A stretch of 64,000 nucleotides of DNA from Acidimicrobiales bacterium (GTDB lineage: Bacteria; Actinomycetota; Acidimicrobiia; Acidimicrobiales; Palsa-688). The notes beneath the pieces were generated by a model, which was not told the origin of the DNA, did no database searches, and was given only the letters and a program-made list of their open reading frames with translations. Of this stretch, positions 53,334 through 61,461 are shown one piece after another (position 1 is the stretch's first letter; the number at the start of each line of letters is the position of its first letter). Made by a program: the position numbers and the translations under genes. The stretch is from assembly GCA_035533095.1 (NCBI GenBank), contig DATLUM010000040.1, positions 1-64,000 on the forward strand, written 5' to 3'.

Positions 53334-54533
53334 TCAGCGCCTCGGAAGCTGGATCGCCTTGTCGGCGATGATGTTCTTCTGGACCTCGGTCGCGCCGGCG
53401 CCGATCGAGGTGTAGCGCTGCCACGGGTAGTTGTGGGCGGCGTGCCCACCGTTGAGCGCCCCGGGGGATCCCTTCTCGATGAGGCTCATGGGTCCGAGGA
53501 TGTCGAGGTTCAACTCGGCGAGTGACTGGGACAGGAAGCTCCATTGAAGCTTCGCCAGGGGAACCTCGGGCCAGTTCTTCTCGCCCTTCAGCACTTTTGA
53601 CAGAGCCCGGAAGTTGAGGAGGCGGGTGAACTCGATCTGGGTCCACATTCGCGCGATGCGGTCACGTATCTCCGGGTCCTCCAACGCCGCGGGGTTCGCG
53701 CGGCGGGCCGCCTCGATCATCTCGTCGAGCTCGGCCTTCAGGCCGATCGCCATCCCGGAGGTGCCGACCCTCTCGTGGCCCAGCGTGCCCATGGCAACGC
53801 CCCAGCCGTTCCCCTCGTCACCGAGCCGGTACTCGATGGGAACCGGGGCGTCGGTGAAGAACACCTCGTTGAACATGCGCTCGCCGGTCAGGTCCCGGAT
53901 CGGCCGGCACTCGACGCCGGGGAGTTCCATGTCGACGATGAGTGCAGTGATGCCCTCGTGCTTGGCCCCGCGCTCGATGGCGGTCGGATCGGTTCGGACG
54001 AGGAACAGTCCCCACTTCGCCAGGTGGGCACTGGAGATCCAGATCTTCTGGCCGTTGAGAACGTAGGCGTCACCGTCGCGTTCGGCCTTGGTGCGCAGGT
54101 TGGCCAAGTCGCTGCCCGCCTCGGGCTCGCTGAAACCCTGGCACCAATGCTCGTCGGCGTTGATGATGCCGGGGAGCCAGCGTTTCTTCTGCTCCTCGGA
54201 GCCCCATTTGATGATCATGGGGCCGATCTGCCAGATGCCGTTGGTGTTGTAGATCCCCGGTGCCTTCGCCGCGGCCATCTCCTGCGAGTAGATGACGTTC
54301 TGCATGATCGTCGCCTCGCGGCCACCCCACTCCCGCGGCCAGTTGATCGCTGCCCAGCCGCCTTCGTTGAGCCGGCGCTGCCACGCCTGCCGGCGGAGCA
54401 TCGTCCTCTTCGTGGGATCGCTCTCGGGCGGGCCAATCTCCCCTTGATCCCGGAAGTCCGGCAGGTTGGCATCGAGCCATGCCCTGAGTTCCTTGCGGAA
54501 TTCCTCGTCCTCGGGCTCGTAGGAGAAGTCCAC
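53334..54533 (-). CDS. Acyl-CoA dehydrogenase
   Basis: 399 aa from GTG 54533, chosen because TAGCGT stands seven bases upstream and the N-terminus then fits the family (VDFSYEPEDEEFRKELRAWL). A longer frame to 55706 is antisense to the neighbouring gene. Blocks: WGGREATIMQNVIYSQEM, WCQGFSEPEAGSDLANLRTKA, GQKIWISSAHLAKWGLFLVRTD, C-terminal 'IGAGATEVQKNIIADKAIQLP'. The residue before GAT is Ala instead of Glu. Divergent from, and probably a heteromeric partner of, the dehydrogenase at 54609. Confidence 0.93.
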   Translation of the reverse strand: MDFSYEPEDEEFRKELRAWLDANLPDFRDQGEIGPPESDPTKRTMLRRQAWQRRLNEGGWAAINWPREWGGREATIMQNVIYSQEMAAAKAPGIYNTNGIWQIGPMIIKWGSEEQKKRWLPGIINADEHWCQGFSEPEAGSDLANLRTKAERDGDAYVLNGQKIWISSAHLAKWGLFLVRTDPTAIERGAKHEGITALIVDMELPGVECRPIRDLTGERMFNEVFFTDAPVPIEYRLGDEGNGWGVAMGTLGHERVGTSGMAIGLKAELDEMIEAARRANPAALEDPEIRDRIARMWTQIEFTRLLNFRALSKVLKGEKNWPEVPLAKLQWSFLSQSLAELNLDILGPMSLIEKGSPGALNGGHAAHNYPWQRYTSIGAGATEVQKNIIADKAIQLPRR

Positions 54534-54540
54534 GCAGGCA

Positions 54541-54602
54541 ACGCTAACGCGCCCGCGAGTGGCCGTCACCAGTTCTCCGACACGCGTGTCAGGGTTTACG
54601 AT
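54541..54602. promoter_or_regulatory. Divergent leaderless promoters with palindromic site
   Basis: Minus-strand TAGCGT (54546-54541) lies seven bases before GTG 54533; plus-strand TACGAT (54597-54602) lies six bases before GTG 54609. Between them CGAC-ACGCGT-GTCA (54578-54591) contains a perfect GACACG-CGTGTC dyad and differs by one base from the TGAC-N6-GTCA sites elsewhere. Confidence 0.58.
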
Positions 54603-54608
54603 CACCCC

Positions 54609-55721
54609 GTGGATTTCACCTTCAGCCCGGAACAGGATGCGCTTCGCGACGCCGTCCGATCCTTCCTGTCCAGTCCCGCTCAGATCGGCTACGTGCGAAG
54701 GATGATCGACGACGAGCGCGGCTTCGAGGAGTCCTGGTGGTCCGAGATCAGCGCGATGGGATGGGCGGGCACGCTGATCCCTGAAGCCCTCGGAGGGGCA
54801 GGGTTGGGACTGGTCGACATGGTCGTGTTGCAGGAGGAGATGGGCCGCGTCGCTCTGCCCGGCCCCTTCTTCTCCTCGGCCGTTGCGGCGACGCTCGCAA
54901 CCCTCCGTCTCGGCGACGACGACCTCCTGCGCCGCCTGGCGGCAGGGACGTGCCGGGCCACCCTGGCGGTCGAGGAGGGCCGAAGTGGAGCGCCTCTCGG
55001 TGGAATCGCCACCACGGCCATCCCGAATGGTGACAAGTGGGAACTGCGCGGTACAAAACCTCTGGTCCTGGACGGGCATTCTGCCGACGTCGCCATCGTC
55101 GTCTCGAAGGATCCCGACGGCGGTCTCGCCGCGTTCGTCCTCGACGACCCGGCGGGGACGCCGGTTACGACACTCGACGTCACACGCAAACTGGCTCGCC
55201 TGGATCTCGACGGACGTCACGCCCGGCGGATCGGGCCGTCCGGAGACCAAACGAAGCTTCTCCAGAGGATCCTCGACGACGTGGCCGTCGCCCTTTGTGC
55301 CGAAACCGTCGGCGCCGGCGAGCGTGCGCTGCAGATGGCCATCGAGTATTCGAAGCAGAGGGTTCAGTTCGACAGGCCAATCGCCACGTTCCAGGCGATC
55401 AAGCACAAGATCGTCGACATGCTCCACCAGTTGGAGCTGGCACGCGTCGGAACCCACTGGGCCGCCTGGGCCAGCCAGGTGGACGACCCTGTCCGAGCCG
55501 AGGCCGCGGCTGCCTGCAAGTCGTTCGTAGCGGAAGCGGCGGTCATGGTCACCGGGGAGAACATCCAGGTGCACGGCGGGGTCGGCTTCACCTGGGAGGT
55601 CGATTGCCATCTGCTGTTCCGCCGGGTGAAGCAGAACGACCTGCTGTTCGGCAACCAGGCCTGGAACCGTCAGCGGCTCGCCGGTCTCATCCTCGACGCC
55701 CCTCAACCAGCTCCCGCTTGA
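54609..55721 (+). CDS. Acyl-CoA dehydrogenase
   Basis: 370 aa from GTG 54609 (VDFTFSPEQDALRDAVRSFL), leaderless. Other blocks: GWAGTLIPEALGGAGLGLVDMVVLQEEMG, EYSKQRVQFDRPIATFQAIKHKIVDM, IQVHGGVGFTWEVDCHLLFRR. It has the layout of the beta-type subunits of heteromeric acyl-CoA dehydrogenases and lies divergent to the likely alpha partner. The longer frame from 53775 is antisense to the neighbour. Its last 35 bases overlap the convergent ligase. Confidence 0.94.
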   Translation: MDFTFSPEQDALRDAVRSFLSSPAQIGYVRRMIDDERGFEESWWSEISAMGWAGTLIPEALGGAGLGLVDMVVLQEEMGRVALPGPFFSSAVAATLATLRLGDDDLLRRLAAGTCRATLAVEEGRSGAPLGGIATTAIPNGDKWELRGTKPLVLDGHSADVAIVVSKDPDGGLAAFVLDDPAGTPVTTLDVTRKLARLDLDGRHARRIGPSGDQTKLLQRILDDVAVALCAETVGAGERALQMAIEYSKQRVQFDRPIATFQAIKHKIVDMLHQLELARVGTHWAAWASQVDDPVRAEAAAACKSFVAEAAVMVTGENIQVHGGVGFTWEVDCHLLFRRVKQNDLLFGNQAWNRQRLAGLILDAPQPAPA

Positions 55722-57258
55722 CCACTTTGCCGGTTGCGTTGCGCGGCAGCGACTCCACCATCGTGATCCTCCGCGGGATCTTGTAGTCGCTGAGGCGTTC
55801 GGCGAGGAACTCCTTCAGCTTGGCCCCGTCGACAGTCGTGCCGGGGACCGGGACGATCCAGGCGGCGACGTCCTCGCCGAGCACGGAGTGCGGCACTCCT
55901 GCGACGGCCACTTCCTGGACGCCAGGGAACTCCGCGATCACGGCTTCGACATCGCCAGCATGCACGTTGTTGCCGCCGCGGATGATCACATCCTTGATTC
56001 GCCCGACGATGTACAGGTAGCCGTCCTCGTCGAGCCGTGCGAGATCTCCGGTGTGCAGCCACCCGTCCCGCCATGCCGCCTTGGTCGCTTCAGGATCGTT
56101 GAAATACTCGCGCTCCTTCCCGGGATTGGAGACGAGCAGCTCACCTACCTCGCCCGCGGGGAGCTCCCGGCCGCCCTCGTCGACGATCCGGAACTGCACG
56201 GGCGGCATCGGCTTGCCGACCGAGCCGACGCGGCGGGAAGCCTCCTCCGGCGGCAGGATGCAGTAGGCGGAGCCGGCCTCCGTCATGCCCCAGTTGTTGG
56301 ACACCCACGCGTGCGGGAGTCTTTCCTGCAGCCTCCGGAACGTGTCGGGAGCCAGCGGCGCGCTCCCGAGACTCGCCATCCGAAGACTGCTCAGGTCGGC
56401 CTCTTCGAAGCGGGGGTGGGAGATCAGCAGTTGGGCCATCGCCGGCACTATGAACGTGGCGGCCGGGCGTCGGGTCTCGACATGTTCCAGCCAGGCGCCG
56501 GCATCGAAACGAGGCTGGTAGAGGCCGGTCATCCCCAGCTTCATTGGGTTGTAGATCGACGAGATACCGGCGAAGGTGAACAACGGCGACGAGTGCAGCC
56601 ACCCGTCCCCCGACCAGTTGGGCAGACCGTTGGGCACCATGGCCACGTTGCGGTGCCGGACGACGACCCCCTTTGGCCGGCCGGTAGTGCCCGAGGTGTA
56701 CATGACGTCGGCCATGTCGTCGGCGGTGACCTCGACCTGGACGGCCCTGCCCGGCTCGCCGAGCCCGCTCCAGGGCCGTTCGGGCGAAGAACTCTTCGAG
56801 CTCACCGCGACCCATCGGAGCGAAGGCAGAGAACGGCGCACCCCTTCCAGGATCTCGGCGGTACCGGCCCCGGCGAACGCCGCCACCGCAGCCGAGTGTC
56901 CCATCACGTACTCGAGTTCCCGCGAAGCCAGGCGGGTGCTGGTCGGCACGGCCACGGCACCCGCCTTGTGGATCGCTGCGTAAGCCACGACCCATTCCAG
57001 GCACTCCTCCATGGGCAGGAAGATGGCGACCGTGTCGCCCTTCTCGACACCGACGTCCAGAAGTGCCGCTGCCACCTGGTCGGAGGCGGCATCCCATCCC
57101 GCGAAGGTCAGCCGTCGGTCGCTGTCCACGTCGATTAGGGCGGCCTCCTCCGGAAAATGGGATGCCATCAGCCGGAGCTGGTCAGTGAGCAGGTGACCGG
57201 GGTCCGGCTGGGTCCCCGGCTCGTCGGTGCTTGTCTCGAAACCTGACGCTCGTGTCAT
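55687..57258 (-). CDS. Acyl-CoA synthetase (AMP-forming)
   Basis: 523-aa ligase. VMYTSGTTGRPKGVVVRH, WGMTEAGSAYCI, HTGDLARLDEDGYLYIVGRIKDVIIRGGNNVHAGDVE (in part), and the C-terminal Lys in RNATGKVVKREL. It activates an acid to the CoA ester. The ATG at 57258 lies inside a TGAC palindrome that also precedes the divergent ligase at 57317. No clear ribosome site; TAGATT 15 bases upstream may be the -10. The 3' end overlaps the dehydrogenase at 54609 by 35 bases. Confidence 0.93.
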   Translation of the reverse strand: MTRASGFETSTDEPGTQPDPGHLLTDQLRLMASHFPEEAALIDVDSDRRLTFAGWDAASDQVAAALLDVGVEKGDTVAIFLPMEECLEWVVAYAAIHKAGAVAVPTSTRLASRELEYVMGHSAAVAAFAGAGTAEILEGVRRSLPSLRWVAVSSKSSSPERPWSGLGEPGRAVQVEVTADDMADVMYTSGTTGRPKGVVVRHRNVAMVPNGLPNWSGDGWLHSSPLFTFAGISSIYNPMKLGMTGLYQPRFDAGAWLEHVETRRPAATFIVPAMAQLLISHPRFEEADLSSLRMASLGSAPLAPDTFRRLQERLPHAWVSNNWGMTEAGSAYCILPPEEASRRVGSVGKPMPPVQFRIVDEGGRELPAGEVGELLVSNPGKEREYFNDPEATKAAWRDGWLHTGDLARLDEDGYLYIVGRIKDVIIRGGNNVHAGDVEAVIAEFPGVQEVAVAGVPHSVLGEDVAAWIVPVPGTTVDGAKLKEFLAERLSDYKIPRRITMVESLPRNATGKVVKRELVEGRRG

Positions 57259-57265
57259 ATACAGT
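57244..57265. promoter_or_regulatory. TGAC-N6-GTCA site and -10 box between divergent ligase genes
   Basis: TGAC-GCTCGT-GTCA at 57244-57257 overlaps the minus-strand start codon (57256-57258). The plus-strand box TACAGT follows at 57260-57265, which places the palindrome exactly in the -35/-10 spacer of the 57317 operon. Confidence 0.58.
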
Positions 57266-57316
57266 GAGAGCCGAATCTAGCGCCGGCCCCACGAGCCAGT
57301 CGAGCGGGAGATGTGG

Positions 57317-59029
57317 ATGGAAGAAACGCGCGACACGGGTGTGCTCGATCCGCTCCTGCTGGAGCCCCACTTCCCTGACTTCCCGGCGACGGTCCCGAGG
57401 TTCCTCGAAGCCGGGCGCCGGCGATTCGGGGATCATGACTGCGTCGTCACCCCCGACGCCCGCCTCACGTTCGCCGACCTGGACGAGCAGTCCCGCAGGC
57501 TCGCAGCCTTTCTCGTGCAAGCTGGCGTGTCGAAGGGGAGCCGCGTCGGCATCCTCTTTCCCAACGGCATCGAGTGGGTGCTCACGTGGGCCGCCGCTGC
57601 CCGGGTCGGTGCTGTGACGATCCCGGTCAACACCTTCTACAAGGCACCCGAGTTGGGTCGCTTCCTCAGGCACGCGGACGTGCAGTACCTCGTCACTGTC
57701 GGGGGGTTCCTCCAGCACGACTACCTCGCCAGGCTCGAGACCCTCGCTCCCGACCTGCAGCACCACCAGGGACCCGGGCCACTGTGGTTGCAGGACTTCC
57801 CGCAGCTCCGCCGGATCCTGCTCTGGGGAGAGGTAGACCCGGCCCGGCCCTGGGCCGAGCCCGGTGTGGGAGCGGCGATCGAGTCGGCCTCCGACACGCG
57901 CGCCCTCGGCCTCATAGACGCCCTCGGAGAAGACGTCGCGCCGGGTGACGAGCTCTTTGTCACCTACACCTCAGGGTCGACGGGTGAACCCAAAGGAGTG
58001 ATTCACAGCCACGGCGGTTCCGTGCGGCACGCGTTCAACCTCGCTGCCCTCTCGGGTATCGACGAGGCGTCGCGCATATGGACTCCCATGCCGCTTTGCT
58101 GGGTGGGTGGGTTCGAGTTCAGCTTGCTCCGAGCGTTGGTGGCCGGAGGATGCTTCCTGACCCAAGCGGTGTTCGAGCCCGGCGCCGCGTTGAAGATGTT
58201 CCAGGACGAGCGAGTCACCAACGTTTCCGCGTGGCCCGGCATCTCCAAGACGCTGTGCGAGCATCCGGACTTCCCCAACACTGACCTGAGTTCGCTGCGC
58301 ACACCCACGTCGCTCTACGAGGCGATGCCGCTCGACCGGCGCCCCCCGGACCCGGGCCTGGCCGTCAGCTCCCTCGGCATGTCCGAGACCTGCGGCCCGC
58401 ACACCTTCTGGACACGCGGCGAGGAGGTGACCGGGGTCCCCGAGCGCTACCGGGGTGCATTCGGGCACGAGGTTCCGGGCACGCAGCACCGGATCGTTGA
58501 CGCCGACAGCGGCCGCGACCTTCCCGAGGGCGAGGAAGGAGAAGTCCTCGTCCGCGGTTACAGCCTGATGCTCGGTCTTTACAAGCACGAGCGGTCGGAG
58601 GTCTTCGACGCCGACGGGTGGTACCACACGGGCGATCGCGGCTATTTCCGTGACGGGTGGTTCTTCTTCACCGGTCGACAGACGGACCTCATCAAGACCG
58701 GCGGTTCCAATGTCGCCCCTGCCGAGGTCGAGCGTTGCCTGATCGCCTATGACGACGTGAAGCTCGCATTCGTCGTCGGGGTGCCCGATCCGGTGAAGGG
58801 CCAGGTCGTGGTGGCGCTCCTGGTGCCGTCGCGTTCGGCGGGCGGCGGTGGGGCCCGCGACTCCGAAGCGATCCGTGCCCATCTGAAGGGAGAGCTGTCC
58901 TCCTACAAGGTGCCAGCGCACGTCCTGTTCATCACCGACGAGCAGGTGCCCTGGCTCGTCAGCCAGAAGGTCGACCGGCGCGCGCTCCTGACGCTCGCCG
59001 AGAAGCTTCTGGCTGGGGCCGGTCAGTAG
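57317..59029 (+). CDS. AMP-dependent acyl-CoA synthetase
   Basis: 570 aa from ATG 57317, which has GGGAG at proper distance; ATG 57311 is too close to it. VTYTSGSTGEPKGVIHSHGG, SSLGMSETCGPHTFW, HTGDRGYFRDGWFFFTGRQTDLIKTGGSNVAPAEVE (in part), C-terminal Lys in VSQKVDRRAL. It activates a carboxylic acid, perhaps a larger or cyclic one. The TetR gene follows after 29 bp and is probably in the same operon. Confidence 0.93.
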   Translation: MEETRDTGVLDPLLLEPHFPDFPATVPRFLEAGRRRFGDHDCVVTPDARLTFADLDEQSRRLAAFLVQAGVSKGSRVGILFPNGIEWVLTWAAAARVGAVTIPVNTFYKAPELGRFLRHADVQYLVTVGGFLQHDYLARLETLAPDLQHHQGPGPLWLQDFPQLRRILLWGEVDPARPWAEPGVGAAIESASDTRALGLIDALGEDVAPGDELFVTYTSGSTGEPKGVIHSHGGSVRHAFNLAALSGIDEASRIWTPMPLCWVGGFEFSLLRALVAGGCFLTQAVFEPGAALKMFQDERVTNVSAWPGISKTLCEHPDFPNTDLSSLRTPTSLYEAMPLDRRPPDPGLAVSSLGMSETCGPHTFWTRGEEVTGVPERYRGAFGHEVPGTQHRIVDADSGRDLPEGEEGEVLVRGYSLMLGLYKHERSEVFDADGWYHTGDRGYFRDGWFFFTGRQTDLIKTGGSNVAPAEVERCLIAYDDVKLAFVVGVPDPVKGQVVVALLVPSRSAGGGGARDSEAIRAHLKGELSSYKVPAHVLFITDEQVPWLVSQKVDRRALLTLAEKLLAGAGQ

Positions 59030-59058
59030 CCGGGCAGTAACCTCCGACGATCCCGAGA

Positions 59059-59715
59059 GTGAACAAGGCCCGCCGGGCACCGTCCACCGCTGCGGGGGGA
59101 GCGCCCGCCCAGAACCGCCAGCTTCGCAGGCAAGGTCGGGAGACCCTCCGTCGTCTGCTGGAAGCAGCGATCACCGTTTTCGACGAGCGCGGCTACCACG
59201 CCGCCCGCGTCGACGACATCGTCAAGGTCGCCGAGACGTCGCACGGGACGTTCTACCTGTATTTCCGCAACAAGGAGGACCTCTTCCTCGCGCTCGTCGC
59301 GGATGTGACGGAGGCGATGCGCGAGCTCGCCGAATCCCTCCCACCGATCAAGCCGTCGAAGTCGGGCTACGAAGTGCTCCGCGAGTGGCTTGACGAGTTC
59401 TACGGGATCTACGAGCACTATCACCCCGTGATCCGGGCCTGGATTGAAGCGAACGCCCAGAACGCAGAGCTGGCCGCGATGGGAACGAAGGTTCTTCGCA
59501 GGTTCATCGACCAGCTGGTCCTGCGGGTGCAGGAGTCCGATCGCTCGGTCGTCAGCGACCCGAACCTCGCGGCGCTCGCGATGGTGTCGATGGTCGAGCG
59601 GGTGAGTTTCTACGCGGTGGTGCGCATGGTGCCGGTCGAGCGCGAGGCGCTCATCGACAACCTCGCCTCGATCCTGCACGTAGGCCTGTTCGGCGGTGTC
59701 AGGCGAAAGGTCTAG
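59059..59715 (+). CDS. TetR family regulator, candidate repressor of the TGAC regulon
   Basis: 218 aa, GTG start. HTH domain RRQGRETLRRLLEAAITVFDERGYHAARVDDIVKVAETSHGTFYLYFRNKEDLF (residues about 20-73, in part). The ligand domain has the DEFYGIYEHYHPVIRAW style of KstR2-like and related acyl-CoA responsive repressors. It lies among the TGAC-N6-GTCA sites, in the same probable operon as the ligase whose promoter carries one. Autoregulation and control of the sites from 42 to 64 kb are therefore plausible, by inference. Its stop shares CTAG with the convergent ligase stop. Confidence 0.93.
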   Translation: MNKARRAPSTAAGGAPAQNRQLRRQGRETLRRLLEAAITVFDERGYHAARVDDIVKVAETSHGTFYLYFRNKEDLFLALVADVTEAMRELAESLPPIKPSKSGYEVLREWLDEFYGIYEHYHPVIRAWIEANAQNAELAAMGTKVLRRFIDQLVLRVQESDRSVVSDPNLAALAMVSMVERVSFYAVVRMVPVEREALIDNLASILHVGLFGGVRRKV

Positions 59716-61397
59716 CGCGAGGGCGCCGCGGGCAGGAAGCGCTCGCGCCCAGCCGCCACAAACGACTCTCGCAGCACCGCCGCATCGGCGTCGTCGAGCA
59801 ACCGGTACTCGAGTTCCCGGCCCGGGCGCCACCACACCGGGTCGTCCACGCACCACGCTCGGGCCCGCAAGGGAGACTTGTCCAACTTGCCTGACCCGGT
59901 CGTGGGCAAGCGGGCAACCAACCGCACAAAACGAGGCGCCCACTTCGTACCCAGGTCGGGCTGCTCGGACAGAAACGTCGCGAAGTCGCCGGCGTCGAAC
60001 CTGCCAGTGCCCTCCGTCTCAAGCGCTGCCATCACCTGGTCTCCGCTGACCGGGTCGGGCACGCCGAAGACCGCTGCGCCGGTGGTCCACGGGTAGCGGT
60101 TGAGGACCCGCTCGACGCTGCCGGCGGAGAAGTTCTCGCCGTCGACTCTCAACCAGTCGGCGGTCCGGCCCGCGAAGTAGATGAAAGACTCCGCGTCGCG
60201 GTACCCGAGGTCACCTGTCCAGTACCAGCCGTCGCGCGTGCGGGCCGCCTCGGCCTCCGGGTTGTTGTAGTAGCCCTCAAATCGATCAGCCGTGTCGCGA
60301 CCAACGATTTCCCCGATCGCCTCGTCCGGGTTGAGCAGTCGACCTTGCTCGTCGACGACAGCCGGCGCGCACTCGGCGCCGGTCGCAGGGTCCACGACGG
60401 CCACATCCGTTCCGGGCTTTGCCTTGCCCATGGCGCCGCGGGGCATTCCCGGAGCGGGCACGATGACCACCGCGTTCTCGCTGGACCCGTAACCCTCGAA
60501 GACCGGGCAATGAAAACGGCGGGTGAACTCCGCGATGTTCTGCGGTGAGGCCTCCGAACCGAGAGCCCACTTGAGCTTGTTGTCCCTGTCCTCTGGAGCC
60601 TCCGGAACCGCGACGATGTACGACAGCGCCCGACCCACGTAGTTGAAGAAGGTGCACCCGTGGTAGCGGATGTCCGGGCCAAAAGACGACGCCGAGAAGC
60701 GCCGCCTCAACACCACCGAAGCACCGGTGATCAGCGCCGGAAAAAGGTTCGCCAGCAGCGCGTTGCCGTGGAATAGCGGCATCGCGCAGTAGAGGACGTC
60801 GTCGGGCCGGAACGCTCGGGCGGAGTCGGCCGCTGTGCGCGCCGCGCGCCCCTGCGACACGCGGACAGCCTTGGGGGCACCGGTCGAACCGGCCGTGAAG
60901 ACGAGGAGGTATAGGTCACCCGGTCCGGGTCGCTCCACGGGAGCCCCACCGGAGGCGCTGGCGCTCAGCAGGTCGTCGTATTCGCGCGACCCGGCGACGA
61001 GTACGCGCCCATTGGCTGAACCGAGGTCCATGCCGGCAAGGAGCTTCGAGCCGCCTTCGTCTGTGACCACAATCTGGCAATCGGTGTGCCTGACATCGCC
61101 CGCCAACTCCTCACCCCGCCTGGTCGGGTTGACACCCACGACCGTTGTCCCGCACAGGGCCGATCCCAGGAGCAGGAAGACGTACTCCGGCAGGTTCTCC
61201 AGCAGCACCCCCACGTGGAACGGACCTGGACGGCACAGGGACCGCAGCATCGCGGACCGGGTCACGGACTCGGCGACGACCTCGGCCCACGACCAGGTCC
61301 TCCCCTCGAATATCAGTCCCGGGGACGGGTCGTCGCCTCGCGCCACTACGTGGTGAGCGATCGTCGCCGGCGCCTCTACCCCGACATCAGAAGGCAC
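59712..61397 (-). CDS. Acyl-CoA synthetase, FadD17/FATP-like
   Basis: 561-aa ligase with a diverged AMP motif VFTAGSTGAPKAVRVSQG, 'FEGYGSSENAVVIVPAPGMP', YWTGDLGYRDAESFIYFAGRTADWLRVDGENFSAGSVE (in part) and the C-terminal Lys in PTTGSGKLDKSPLRARAW. The pattern resembles FadD17/FATP-type very-long-chain and steroid ligases. GTG start is leaderless: TAGAGT six bases upstream. Shares its promoter region with the amidohydrolase at 61462. Confidence 0.92.
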   Translation of the reverse strand: MPSDVGVEAPATIAHHVVARGDDPSPGLIFEGRTWSWAEVVAESVTRSAMLRSLCRPGPFHVGVLLENLPEYVFLLLGSALCGTTVVGVNPTRRGEELAGDVRHTDCQIVVTDEGGSKLLAGMDLGSANGRVLVAGSREYDDLLSASASGGAPVERPGPGDLYLLVFTAGSTGAPKAVRVSQGRAARTAADSARAFRPDDVLYCAMPLFHGNALLANLFPALITGASVVLRRRFSASSFGPDIRYHGCTFFNYVGRALSYIVAVPEAPEDRDNKLKWALGSEASPQNIAEFTRRFHCPVFEGYGSSENAVVIVPAPGMPRGAMGKAKPGTDVAVVDPATGAECAPAVVDEQGRLLNPDEAIGEIVGRDTADRFEGYYNNPEAEAARTRDGWYWTGDLGYRDAESFIYFAGRTADWLRVDGENFSAGSVERVLNRYPWTTGAAVFGVPDPVSGDQVMAALETEGTGRFDAGDFATFLSEQPDLGTKWAPRFVRLVARLPTTGSGKLDKSPLRARAWCVDDPVWWRPGRELEYRLLDDADAAVLRESFVAAGRERFLPAAPSR

Positions 61398-61403
61398 AGG
61401 CGA

Positions 61404-61453
61404 ACTCTAATCCCTGACGTCTATGTCAGGTTCAGTGCGCGGCGGTCTACGAT
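61404..61453. promoter_or_regulatory. Divergent leaderless promoters with a central palindrome
   Basis: Minus-strand TAGAGT (61409-61404) is six bases from GTG 61397. Plus-strand TACGAT (61448-61453) is eight bases from ATG 61462. Between them CCTGAC-GTCTAT-GTCAGG (61413-61430) is a perfect 6-bp inverted repeat containing TGAC-N6-GTCA. It covers the minus -35/-10 spacer and the plus -35 position, so one repressor dimer could silence both genes. Confidence 0.63.
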
Positions 61454-61461
61454 CGTGGTCG

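Noticed and set aside
53775-55706. Very long frames of 648 and 790 codons on opposite strands
   Set aside because: Only one part of each matches the acyl-CoA dehydrogenase family; the rest is antisense to the neighbour. Leaderless promoters at 54541 and 54597 define the true starts.
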